NCBI RefSeq assembly: GCF_034702125.1
Contig: NC_085878.1
Span: 22,301,002 to 22,365,001, forward strand
Direction: 5' to 3'
Source: Engraulis encrasicolus
Taxonomy: Eukaryota > Chordata > Actinopteri > Clupeiformes > Engraulidae
Length of the DNA: 64,000 nucleotides
Shown here: in pieces, positions 12,953-24,575 of the stretch
Layout of the letters: every line of letters begins with the position of its first letter
Numbering within the stretch: position 1 is the stretch's first letter
Notes under the pieces: generated by a model
The model's database searches: none
What the model was told of the DNA's origin: nothing
Seen by the model: only the letters and a program-made list of their open reading frames with translations
Translations under genes and position numbers: made by a program

Positions 12953-13809
12953 CAGTGTTAATTTCGTGACGAAATATTTTCGCCATAATTATCGTTAACG
13001 ATTGTTTTTCCCCCTGACGACAATAAAACGATAACGAAAAAAACAGCATGTGTTTGTACGAAAAATATAACGATATTGATTTATATTTTCGTCAAAAAAA
13101 TAAAAATGTGACTACAATACCATCGGAGACGAAAACCAATAGGAAGCATTTTTGTTAATATGTCACTGAAACATTGAAAAAGAATTTCCTGATCTTTCGC
13201 AAGTCGCGACCCATCTGCTCCGCGTCTCCCTCCCCTCCCTCACACACACAAACACGCAGGCACAGTGACAGGCAGCGTCGGTGCTGCACGCCCGTGACCT
13301 TTTTTTAACAGCAGTAGCCTACTTTTCAGGGCAATCCTGGCTGGACAAAAATATTGTTGCCTATTTATCCATGACGAAGAAGTTTATGCAGTCATGAAAT
13401 AGTGGTGGTGCTGTCTGTCCTAAAGTAGCAAACATCTTTCTCTAACGATGCCTTTTTTTCTCCACTCCCAGTCGCTTTCATGAACCTGCTACCCGACGGT
13501 CGTTGTCTGATCTTTTTTCAATGTTCGCTAATGTTTGTAATTTAAGGGTCTATGCGTTGGTACAAGCCTTCTGATAAGAATCACTTTAGTGCTGATCGCA
13601 AAGGATTCGGAAGTGTGGAGTTTTGCGACTTGTTTCAGTCAAGGACACTGAAATAGGAAGTAAACGGCCTTTCCACGCTTTCATGTGCGTTTTTCCAATA
13701 ACACCTTGCGAATGCATGCAACATGGACACAACCATGTCAACGAGAGCGCGTATGCCATCACAACTTCGCATCAAGCAAATAATATGCAACAGCTTGCAA
13801 TACGCGCAC

Positions 13810-13846
<37 letters not shown>

Positions 13847-14294
13847 GTCTTCCAACAGGTGCCTGTAGGCTACCCCGCGACGCTCTTGATTACTGGTATA
13901 CCCACAAGTATTTTTTCATAACGTGCAGTCCCGTTTTTCCCCCAAAGTCGTAGAATATCGCCATGATTTTTTTTTACACATTGGACGCACTGGCTTATAA
14001 GACACTCTGGCAGTTTTGACAATATTTCATGATTACAATATGTCATTTTAATCATTGATTTCCCCAAATTGTATTTTAGTTTGACAATTTTATAGAGAAG
14101 TGTAGACAAGAGGAAATGATATTTTGGTTGACTAAAATTATTTTAGATTTCATCGACTAAAATTGTATGAATTTTAGTCAGCTAAAACTAGACTAAGACA
14201 AAAATGATTTAGATGACTAAATTGTGACTAAAACTAAAATTGCATTTTCGTCAAGAGACTAAAACTAAATTAAAAATTCCTCTCAAAATTTCAA
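12953..14294. mobile_element. nested hAT-like element, right end decayed
   Basis: The left end is CAGTGTTAATTTCGTGACGA. The right part is GACTAAAACTAAATT with TTTTCGTCA motifs, the typical ends of an abundant fish hAT family that usually terminates CAAAATTAACACTG. Here the right terminus has diverged (CTCAAAATTTCAAATC), so the end is approximate and no TSD is claimed. It includes a short (GA)n run and no intact transposase. It sits in the unique centre of the foldback element. Confidence 0.65.
13812..13843. repeat. (GA)n microsatellite
   Basis: A short GA tract inside the nested hAT-like element. Confidence 0.9.
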
Positions 14295-14409
14295 ATCATA
14301 CTTGCTGTGCCTGATTAGTAGCAAGGTAGCACCCCAGAACTGCATTTGTGCGAATCTGACACCAATATTAAGGGAGAAACAGACTAGCGAAGGTTTACAT
14401 ATGAGGGTA

Positions 14410-15030
14410 GGGTATAGTCTACATGTTTCTGACATTGGCTCAGCAACTCACCCTATTGGACCATCCTCCATTCCTGGTTCCATCCCCCTGGGTGCTCGGT
14501 GCTGGCTGTGTCAACGTGCATGGGTGGCTACCCAACACTGTTCAAAAACATGATGAGATTTAGATGAGATTTAATATCAGACAAAATATTTATTACATAT
14601 CACTATAAGCAAATACTGTGTCGAGCCCTACATAGCCTAAATAAACGAAACAGTGCCAGCATGCATACTTACACTGGGTCTGCGTCAGGGGGCACTTCCA
14701 GGAGATCTGGTCAATACTGTGTCACTGGTGTCAACAGTGAGTGGGCTGAACGTTCATCTGTACAATGTAAACAAACATTTAATTATTTCCCATACACCTA
14801 AAACAATTACATGTGTATGACATTAGCTCACTAACTCACCCTTGGGTCATCCTCCACTCCTGGGTCCATCCCCATGTGCCATGGGTGCCCGCTGCTGGCT
14901 GTGTCAACATGCATGGGTGGCTGGCTACCCAACACTGTTCAAAAACATGATGATTTAGATGAGATTAAATGTCACAAAAACAATGCCAGCATGTATACTT
15001 ACACTGGGTCTGCATCAGCGGGCACTTCCA
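14410..15030. repeat. imperfect tandem duplication with exon-like modules (minus strand)
   Basis: Two copies (about 14410-14706 and 14805-15044) share CTGGCTGTGTCAAC, CCCAACACTGTTCAAAAACA and ACACTGGGTCTGC blocks. On the minus strand each copy has an AACAG acceptor-like and GTGAGTT donor-like pair bounding an open segment (14452-14537, 86 nt; 14840-14934, 95 nt; same phase). Each also has a GTAAGT-ended mini-segment (14673-14706 and 15003-15044). This could be remnant exons of a transposon gene. No protein family is recognised. Confidence 0.45.
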
Positions 15031-15572
15031 CTTATCAAATAAATCTGTCATGAGCCAACAACTGAGAGAGGAAAAAGTCAAGTCACAATTTAGCTTTCAT
15101 GACAGTAAATTACTACATGAGTGCAAATAAATACATCAGCAGGTTCACAACGCCATGAATTATTTCTGAGGTCAGTAGCCTACTGTAAGAAAGCTTGGGA
15201 CAAATCATTCATGCAGTCATTTCAGAAGTCAGTAGGCTTAAGCTTACCTCATCTAAACATACAAAAAACAACATGACTCACTACAAAGACCTCAGAAAAG
15301 AAACTAACTAACATTTATGGTAGTCCAACACCGTTAGTAATGTGCCAATCTCTTTGCCTACATCTGCAAAGCTACTCAACGTGACACCCCCTCTCCGTTT
15401 GTTTACATCCGGCGTCCACCTCTCCCCAATGCAATGAATTAGCTATGCACGATGGGCATGAGATTGTGTATCTTGCAAGCGACAGGGATTCATCTTTCAA
15501 ATAAGAAAGGACTATGCAGGCAATTGCATGTCTGTTCAGTGAATATCAAAACATTTTAGCAGCCAAACTTAC

Positions 15573-15787
15573 TTGGATGCAACAGCAGCAGCGGCAGCAG
15601 CAGGAGTAGGCAGTAGACAGCAGCAGGCAGGCAGCTCATCGCATGCTCTTCTCGCATCGCTCCAACTTCTCGTGTCAACTTTGATTAATACTTCCGACAC
15701 TGTCAACATCCACATGCCGATACGTCCGCGAAAACACCTTGAAATGACGACTCTTCTCCGTTTAGACTTGTAATTGTCCTTCAGCAA
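15573..15787 (-). other. possible minus-strand first exon inside the foldback element
   Basis: An ATG-led frame of 71 codons (basic start MLKDNYKSKRRRVV, Cys patch ACCCL, then an alanine run from GCN repeats) ends at a perfect donor, CCAA|GTAAGT. No matching acceptor of the right phase could be established downstream on that strand, and no family is recognised. It may be chance or the relic of the element's own gene. Confidence 0.25.
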
Positions 15788-17674
15788 TATAAACCGTGAA
15801 CACTGAACAAGACACTACTTCCTCAAAGTGTAATGTGTCCCCTCAAAGAACGTCCCCTGGAAACGCATCACTGATCACAAAACAACATCCGGTCGATTAA
15901 CCACTTCCTGGAATATTTGAATTATCAGAGACGATGCTAATTAGAATAGAGAATCTTTGGTATTACCCCTGTAATTAAGAGATCAGAGATTTCTAAAACT
16001 AGTGAAAAAGAGTTACAAAGTTAATTGTGTTTCCTGCTGGCCATTTTCGGTTGTTTTGACGGAGAGTAATGAGTATGACTGAGCTGTATTTTACCGCGAT
16101 TTCAATGTGTCATTTCAACAGTATTCTGGTCAAGGTAAAATAAAATAAAATATATATATAGGCCTATATTAAAAACGTTTAAAAAAAAAAAAAATCAATG
16201 TCACTGTTAGTTGTACAGCAGATACCCACACATATGAGGTATCAAAATTATGGTTGAGATGTCCAGTTTAAAAAAAAAAAAAACTTGGGTTGGACTTTCA
16301 GTTATGGTGCTGTTGTTTACAAATTGTGTCAGAGTGAATTCTGAGGGTTAACATTACTTGTCCACCTAAGCAGTTGTATGTCTCTATGCAAGTGGGTGTT
16401 TGAGTACTCTATTAGTTGTAGAGAACAATATTGCTTAGCAAATTTTGTTAACTAGCATGCTAACTAGCGATTTCTGCTATTTTGCTCTGTGCTTGCAATG
16501 GCTCAAATGGAGGGGAATGTTTTGCGCTTAGTGTAAGCTTAATCTACCTTTTGGCAGTAGCCTACAAATAACAAAATTAATGTTTAAACTGTGCTTTTTT
16601 ATTTGTTTCCTCACAGGTAGCATCATGAAGGCAGTTTACCCTTAAAAAAAGGACCATCATCGTCAGAAAAGTTCCTTTAACCCTTTAGCTCCCATAGAGG
16701 CCGTGAACGTCCGGCCACCTCTCTCCCATAACGCCCGCCGACACCCGGAGTATTTTCATAGCTGAACAGAAGTCATCATGCAGTTTATACAGCTTTCACT
16801 TTAGATCACTATTACAGACCCTCAATACCTATATTTTTATTATAAAAAATATTTTGGGGAGATCCTGAACTACAGTGCAAAGTGGCTGAGCTCAAAAGTA
16901 GCCTACGGGCTCACTGCTGCTGCCCAGTAGAAAATATCTTTTAAATGCAGTACAGTTCCTAATTGTGCGTTCATGTGGTAATTACCTAAATACCAAACAC
17001 TGACATCCGAAGCACACATGAACGCCACCGGCCCTTGTAGAAAATTTTGATTAACGACTTTACGAGCTGATGACGTACACAACAGCTGGCTCTACTCTCA
17101 CCATGGCAACCGCTAAGTTGAAATACTCAAAAACCGGCATTCAGTATGTTCAAATAGTCATGGTAAATGACTGTCAGAAAATATTCAGCATTTTTACCTT
17201 TTGACTTCCTAATTCATTTGCTTGCTGTAGCTGATGAACAACAGTCTATTATCGTTTTATTAACAAAAAAAAATGGCCAGAGTCTCACTCTGGTCCACCA
17301 TCTTTAAGTTGTAAACAACAACAAAATAGCACATGAACGCAACGCACTTGTAAATACCACTTCACAACTAGATAATATCTACTAGATAAGACCACATGAA
17401 TACACTATATCTCTTCTCTTGCTTCCCTCTCCTCTCCACAAGCTCTCCCCTCATCTAATCTCTTCATTTTGCTAGTCCTCATCTCTCTTTCTTCATTGTG
17501 TTACTGTTTAAGCTGATAACTGTTATCTTTTAAAAATTAAATAGTTAAAGATATTGAAGTTGTCTGTCTTGTGTTACCGTTACCATGAAGGACATCATCT
17601 CACATCTCAAATGTATTGTGTAAGTGGTTTGTAAATGTTTTGATGAGAATAGTAAGATCTCTCAGATGTTGCCT

Positions 17675-18860
17675 CCCATGCATAAGCAATGCTCAACAAG
17701 TCATTTGTTGATGTTTTGGAAAGCATGGAAAGATGTTCACTTTAAAAGTTCCCCAGATATGCGTTAGTAATGAGTTGTAAGTCCTTGATCATGCATAAGG
17801 AATGCTTATCAAGTCATTTGTTAATGCGTTGTAAAGCCTTATCAGGTTCTCACTTTAGATCAGTTCCCCAGATATACTTAAGTAATGGGTTATAAATCCT
17901 TGATAATGCACAAGCAATGCTTATCAAGTCATTTGTTAATGTGTTGTGAAGCCTTAACAGGTTTTCACTTTAGATCAGTTCCCCAGATATACTTAAGTAA
18001 TGGGTTATAAATCCTTGATAATGCATAAGCAATGCTTATCAAGTCATTTGTTGATGTTTTGGAAAGCATGGAAAGGTTTTCACTTTAAACGTTTCCCAGA
18101 TATGAGTGAGTAATGAGTTGAAAATTCTTGATAATGCATAAGCAATGCTTATCAAGTCATTTGTTAATGTGTTGTGAAGCCATAACAGGCTTTCACTTTA
18201 GATCAGTTCCCCAGATATACTTAAGTAATGGGTTGTAAATCCTTGATAATGCATAAGCAATGCTTATCAAATCATTTGTTAATGTGTTGTGAAGCCATAA
18301 CAGGCTTTCACTTTAGATCAGTTCCCCAGATATACTTAAGTAATGGGTTGTAAATCCTTGATAATGCATAAGCAATGCTTAACAAGTCATTTGTTAATGT
18401 GTTGTAAAGCATGGGAAGTTTTTCACTTTAAACGTTTCCCAGATATGAGTGAGTAATGAGTTGAAAATTCTTGATAATGCATAAGCAATGCTTATCAAGT
18501 CATTTGTTAATGTGTTGTGAAGCCATAACAGGCTTTCACTTTAGATCAGTTCCCCAGATATACTTAAGTAATGGGTTGTAAATCCTTGATAATGCATAAG
18601 CAATGCTTATCAAATCATTTGTTAATGTGTTGTGAAGCCATAACAGGCTTTCACTTTAGATCAGTTCCCCAGATATACTTAAGTAATGGGTTGTAAATCC
18701 TTGATAATGCATAAGCAATGCTTAACAAGTCATTTGTTAATGTGTTGTAAAGCATGGGAAGTTTTTCACTTTAGATCTGTTCCCCAGATATACTTAAGTA
18801 ATGGGTTATAAATCCTTGATAATGCATAAGCAATGCTTATCAAGTCATTTGTTAATGTCC
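17675..18860 (-). repeat. 115-bp tandem repeat array, right arm (11 palindrome copies)
   Basis: This is the inverted version of the left array, with 11 palindrome cores (ATAAGCAATGCTTAT or close variants). Copy number and the order of sub-variants differ from the left, so the arms have changed independently after inversion or insertion. Confidence 0.92.
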
Positions 18861-19099
18861 AGAAACATCCATGAGGGGCAGTCACATGAGCCTCAACTTA
18901 CTGTTTGCCATGTTACCAGTCATCACACACTAACCATTACAAAAGGGTTAATTAAGATTTCACTAATGCTAAAGCAAGAGTTTACAAACCGTTGCCATAC
19001 ATGCCTAATAGTACTTGGTAATGGTTAGGTTGTAGGAGGCAACAAAGAGATAATGTTTTTTTTTCATAAATAAAGGCGGGTTATCTGACATTTTAATGA

Positions 19100-19574
19100 T
19101 GGTTTACTAATGCTTATCAGAAAGTTCAATCACCATAAACGAATCATTACCAAGAAATGCATAATGACTAACTTGTGATTCACTAAGGGTTGACTAATGT
19201 TAAAATAAGGCTTAACTAAGGCTTAACTTTGCTTAGCGAACAGTTACATCAGCACACACAAACCATTTACTAACGGTAGAAGTTAATGATTAAGAAATGA
19301 GAAATAATACTTACATAATGACTAACTGGTGATTCAGTAAGGGTTAACTATTGTTAAAAATAAGGCTTAACTAAGGCTTAACTTTGCTTAGCGAACAGTT
19401 ACATCAGTACACACAAACCATTTACTAACGGTAGTAGTTAATGATTAAGAAATAAGAAATAACACTTACATAATGACTAACTTGTGCTTCACTAAGGGTT
19501 AACTAATGTTAAAATAAGGCTTAACTAAGGGTTAACTAATGCTCAAAAAGGGGTACTTATTATAAAGTGTTACC
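19100..19574 (-). repeat. outer subterminal ~155-bp repeats, right arm
   Basis: This is the inverted counterpart of the left outer repeats. GCTTAGCGAACAGTTACATC occurs twice, with TTAACTAATGTTAAAATAAG-type blocks between. Confidence 0.85.
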
Positions 19575-19582
19575 AAAGAATA
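19575..19582. repeat. right target site duplication AAAGAATA
   Basis: This 8-bp direct repeat follows the GTGTTACC terminus of the foldback element. It is identical to 9177-9184. Confidence 0.93.
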
Positions 19583-21091
19583 AAATAAAAGGCCTTTTTA
19601 TTGCCACAACGTACACGTGTATAATGTGAACTATACAGCACACATTGAACACACACACAGTCCAGTACATGCAGTAGAGTGAAAGCATTTTACTCATCAG
19701 TGAGATATGTCCCATCCGTTTTACAACATAGAATAAAACTAAATACTAACAGGTTTTACAAGAGATGTACACATGCGTAGCTGTGAAAAACGTCCAAACA
19801 GTAGCAAAAATACCTTGATATTCCCCTCATTTGGGATGTTTACATTAGACAGGACTGTGTAAACATGACTGATTGGTTTTGTGGCAGGCTTCCACTGGTC
19901 ATGCACAGCTGCAGTAAGGCATCAATTTCCCCTACAAGCCACAGGGCTGTCTCAGTGTTTCCCTCATCAGAACTATTTACTTGCAACACCCCCTTAATGA
20001 CATTATAAATCCCCGTTTAAAATTGAAAGTTCCACATTAACTGGTGTCAGGCAATAATGTTTATGACAGAAAAGTCAAACTATCCAATTTGGCTGCAATT
20101 AAAATTACACGGAGAGAGAAAACAACAAGGACAAGGAAATGGGACTGAGTTTGTTTCCTGGCTCCACTCAATCGGTGTCAACCTCGTAAGGAGTCCCGGC
20201 GAACGCTTTGCCTTCAGCTCACTGGGTTTTTAGCACAGTGCTTCAAGGCTTTCGCACAATCATCATTACCGTACGTTAACAGCATCCTCCAAACCACCAC
20301 CATTCTCCAGCCCCCCACCCCCCAATGCACTTCCACTGAATGGTCTTGAAAGACAAAATGACCCCTTTAATGTTATAGGTGCGTATTGTAAGGGCCCCGG
20401 GTCAATAACTGTTAACCAGAAGTGGAGTGGTGGAGGGCTTGTCCCTGGCCTGTCGAGTTCAGCCCATCTCCACCCTCCAAACCCCCCTCCTGTCCAGCTT
20501 GGCCTTGTCCAGTCTTATTGAGCTGTATAGCACAGAGCCTGGCCTGTGGACCTCAGCACTTTTTTTCTTCTTCTTCTGGGCCCTGAAGCTCAGCACTTCG
20601 TCATTGTGCGGCAGGGTCAACTTCATTTAGCTCCGTCGCAGCCAGGGCCATGGAAACATTTGTTCTCGCAATGTGGGAGCGATGCTCTATCCATGCACTG
20701 AAGGTGCTGTTGTGGTCCAGACACTTCCAGATGTAGATACGCAGTCAGGGTTGAATTTGTGCGCCTTTCATTATGGATTAATAGTGGGGGGAAAAAGAAG
20801 CAATAACATAAGTGGTGGGGATTGTTTTGTTTTTCAGTTTGATGTATGCTCATGGGTGGCTTTAAACACATTTCAGCAGTAAATGCACACCAACTGTGAG
20901 AGAGATATAACCTTACTGAAATCTCACTTTGTATTTAGCTGCTCGTGTGTGTCTTTTAAAGGTGATAAATCAATGTATTTATAATAGTACCTACAATAAT
21001 GTTGACAGCTTTCTAGGCATTTCTTCATTCATTCATTCCCTACTTCCTTCCTTCCTTCCTTCATTCAGCAGATTATCTCTCTGCTGTCAAT

Positions 21092-21268
21092 TTATGTATG
21101 TATGTACGTACGTATGTATGTACAGTATGTATGTACAGTATGTATGTATGTATGTATGTATGTATGTACAGTATGTATGTATGTATGTATGTATGTATGT
21201 ATGTATGTATGTATGTATGTATGTATGTATGTACAGTATGTATGTATATAGTACGTACGTACCTATAC

Positions 21269-21362
<94 letters not shown>
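21092..21362. repeat. (TATG)n followed by (CTAT)n tetranucleotide satellite
   Basis: TATG units with TACAGTATG interruptions run to about 21250. After a TACGTACG patch come about 24 CTAT units. Confidence 0.95.
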
Positions 21363-21363
<1 letters not shown>

Positions 21364-23243
21364 CTCAAAACACCTTTTCAGCACATTTCAACTCACACTC
21401 TGTTTGAGCATTACAGTAGCAAAGGAGAACTGCTAAACTGCATGGAGAGGCAGTAGATTAACCTCTGCCTCATATCCACGTAGCTGCTTGACTGCCCCTC
21501 TTAAAAGGGGACGGGAGCGCGCTGAGTCAGGGGCTGTTAAACCTGGGCTCGGTTCTTGGAGTGTCCACCCAAATTAGCAAGTCCTTTAACAAGAGCACAG
21601 ACTACAAGGTCAGAAATTTTGCAATTAGATAGCAGAAATGGCCGCACTACAGTAGGGTACTTCTACACGCAGTACTTCATAGGAAGTACAAAATAAATAC
21701 TGACTGGGTGGTGATGACTAACTGGTGGTGTGAAGATATTGTTCAGCACATGGAGAGATGGAAAAAAAGATAGAGTGAGGAGGAAGGCGGAAGTTAGTCA
21801 TGGTGAAATGTCTTGAGATATTGTTTCTTTATTTCCCAGTGAGCACATCAAAGTTGTTATCCTTGGGATCTGCTGCCATTTCCCCTTCTCAAGTCAGGGC
21901 CACGTATGTGAACACTCCAGTATTTGCATAATCAGCTGTCTATAATATAAATCCTCTGATTGCTTTCCTAGCCATGCAGCCGTATCACAGATATAGATAT
22001 TCCCCTTGTGCTCTTCTCTTTCCTCCTGCCAAAATACGCTGGTTGCAGCCAGACAATTACGGAATTCTAAGACTTGTAGACTGTGAGGTGTGCCGTGTGG
22101 TCAGGTGGCTTTACACAACAGGTCAAATATGTTAAGGTAACAACCCCAGATTAATTGGGAGGGAATATAAACTACAAATTAGACAGAGACTATTTCCAGA
22201 TGGTTTATTTCTATCCCTCAACCTTAAACATGTTATGTGATCACAGGCTGCGACGGATGGAATGCCATCTTTTTTTGCAGGGAGTGATCATAAGCCTGTT
22301 TGTCTGACACCCAGTTTCTCATTACGGCACTTCAGCATCACAGCCGTAGGCCCCTATTCCTCCACCACCGGCTGTGTGTGAGCGCTCGCCAGAACACCCG
22401 TGTCAGTAGAGGTCATAGCACAATTATGCATTCTGCACTTTTTTCTTTTCTTTTTTTTTACCCCTCACAACGTAATGACCAATTTACTCCTCATCCTAAC
22501 GTGAGCGAGGGCCAAGTCTCTGTGCTGTTCCAATAGAGCTGTTTCTGTGTCAGTGGGACTCATATTGCCAACCGACGTAGCCAGATGAGCCGACTCCCTT
22601 GGGGAACACGCTTGGCAGACACAGGGTGATTTTGAAAGAGGAATAAAAAAAATATACAGAAAATGAAAAAAAAAACCTTGTCCTTAAAAAAATAATCTAC
22701 ATTCACATGCATCTAATATAAATTTCATACTACGTAGATGCCAAGTGGAAGAGATTCTTACGTTGGGTGTGCTGGCTGCATGTATAATTTATATCCCAGG
22801 TGCTAGCTCTATTACTGATTTATGTGTTATTGTGCCAGAGATGTTGATGCGATTTTTGACAAGATTCAATGCGATGCTCTGCTAAAGGGGGAAAGCGTTG
22901 GATACATGCCTTGCAAAGGGCCCAGATGTATTTCAGCGAGGTGACAGCTTTTGTTTTGTCCCTGGAAGCATTATTTACATGTACAAAATCAAGCAGTACC
23001 AACAACACTCTGATTGCTGTTGTTGATAATCTCAACCATCAGTCAATCTGTGCAAGCAGAGGCTGAGCTGAGTGGAGCTTTCCTCTTTACCAGTGGAGGC
23101 CCCCTCTGTGGTTTTAGGGCTCGCTAGGCAGCAACACTCTGAATATTTTAATTGGTCCCTCGAATGTGTTGCCCATGTCTGTTTGTACAGAACTAAATGT
23201 ACTATACTGTATGCATGAAATGAATCCATGTTTGTGTTTATAT

Positions 23244-23476
<233 letters not shown>

Positions 23477-23678
23477 CTCTGCATACAAATCTGTGTGTAT
23501 GTGTGTTTTTGTGTTGACAGTGTTTGAGTGGCAAGCTTGGCGTGTTTGGTTGGGGCTTTGAGGTGCATCTGGTGCGGGGAAGGCAGACCTGCGGCCGTCA
23601 GCCGCCTGCCTCCCGTATCTTCATCTTTGGCTGCAGATGACAGAGAGCGAGGGATGGCTAGAGACACATACCGTGAGG

Positions 23679-23680
<2 letters not shown>

Positions 23681-23728
<48 letters not shown>
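23681..23728. repeat. (GA)n microsatellite
   Basis: About 23 uninterrupted GA units. Confidence 0.95.
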
Positions 23729-23731
<3 letters not shown>

Positions 23732-24124
23732 ACGAAGGCAGTGAGGCAGAGAATGAAGGCAGTGGGCAGAAGGGGGAATGGGGAAAGTAGGCACCGTTGT
23801 GTGAGGAGGAGGCATTTTGACACAAAAAAGGGTATGTGTGAGAAAAGAACGCATTGATCAGTAGCCTCTTCTGGGGTCTGTGGATATCCCTTGTTCCCCT
23901 TCTGTGCCTTGGCAATGTCCAGAATAGTATTTGGAATGAAGGCATGGCCGTGCATAAAGCAGCGCACTGCACAGTACTCTTGCCTCTGCCCTGCTCCATT
24001 TACATTAACAGAATGTCTCAAGAGTTGGCATGGCAATAAGCTGGAAGAAAAGGACTCCACTAACATTCTGAACCACAGCTTATTCGCTCATTCAGTCATT
24101 CTTCTGTCCCTTCCTTTTTTGCTT

Positions 24125-24189
24125 CTATCTCTGTCTCTGTCTCTCTCTCTCCTTCTTTCTCTTTCTCTTTCTCTTTCTCTTTCTCTCTC

Positions 24190-24236
<47 letters not shown>

Positions 24237-24257
24237 GTCTATTTATCTATCTATCTA
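24125..24257. repeat. (CT)n / (TTTCTC)n / (CTAT)n satellite
   Basis: A pyrimidine-rich tract passing into CTAT units. It ends about 205 bp before the exon 2 acceptor. Confidence 0.95.
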
Positions 24258-24463
24258 CTGTATATGCTTTCTAACTTCACAGTCCATGTACCGCCTTGCA
24301 AATGTACAGTACTGTACGTTAATCGTTATGAAAGTCCTGTTGTCAATTGTCTAGGCTCCACACGCACAGCACAGCATAGCGTAGCGTAGCACGGCATACT
24401 AAACTGATTTTCTCAGAGGCGAACCAATGGAAATGAAGTAATCACCTTGTGTCTCTCCCATAG

Positions 24464-24575
24464 CTATGAGGGCCTGGAGAAGAGGCTGAAAGAGGTGTTC
24501 ACAGAGAGGACGGGGATCTTACGGCAACTCTCCAAAACTTCAAAGGAGCTGGACAGTATAAAAGGGAACCTTAAG
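24464..24575 (+). CDS. luzp2: luzp2 coding exon 2 (start of coiled coil)
   Basis: This exon encodes 37 residues beginning YEGLEKRLKEVF and ending SIKGNLK. It opens with one C that completes a split codon, probably Asp, from the preceding exon. The acceptor is CCCATAG at its left edge and the donor is AAG|GTGAGT. The segment follows human LUZP2 as I recall it (YEELEKQLKEVF..., with ILRQL and T-S-x-E-L-D shared), where it comes directly after the cleaved signal peptide. LUZP2 is a secreted, leucine-zipper-rich protein expressed mainly in brain and spinal cord; its molecular role is poorly known. The segment is charged and heptad-like (L at LEKRL, VF, IL, QL), so it should start the coiled coil. 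The exon carrying the initiator Met and signal peptide was not found in the preceding 24 kb. Confidence 0.95.

Larger units (their letters stand above)
9185..19574. mobile_element. 10.4-kb foldback DNA transposon-like element with long inverted repeats
   Basis: The sequence starts GGTAACACTTTATAATAAGT and ends in its exact reverse complement ACTTATTATAAAGTGTTACC. It is flanked on both sides by AAAGAATA (9177-9184 and 19575-19582), a perfect 8-bp target site duplication. The arms (left 9185 to about 12724, right about 16588 to 19574) are inverted copies. A matching 75-codon stretch near the inner edge of the outer repeats (9728-9955 and 18801-19028) differs at only two encoded residues, so the arms are very similar. 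Each arm has outer ~155-bp repeats and then an array of 115-bp repeats. The ~3.9-kb centre has no transposase-like frame. An 8-bp TSD fits hAT, P, Merlin or Kyakuja/Dileera/Zisupton superfamilies; long arms like these are not typical of hAT. It is probably non-autonomous and fairly young. Confidence 0.93.
16588..19574 (-). repeat. right long inverted arm of the foldback element
   Basis: This is the inverted copy of the left arm, beginning near AAACTGTGC and ending at GTGTTACC. It contains 11 copies of the 115-bp unit's palindrome against 15 in the left arm. It keeps both the pre-insertion site of the MITE that split the left arm and a ~342-bp stretch (17055-17396) absent from the left arm. 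Confidence 0.88.

Noticed and set aside
13553..13700. Transposase-like coding piece in the nested hAT element
   Set aside because: A short frame looks plausible but has no zinc-finger or dimerisation motif that I could identify.
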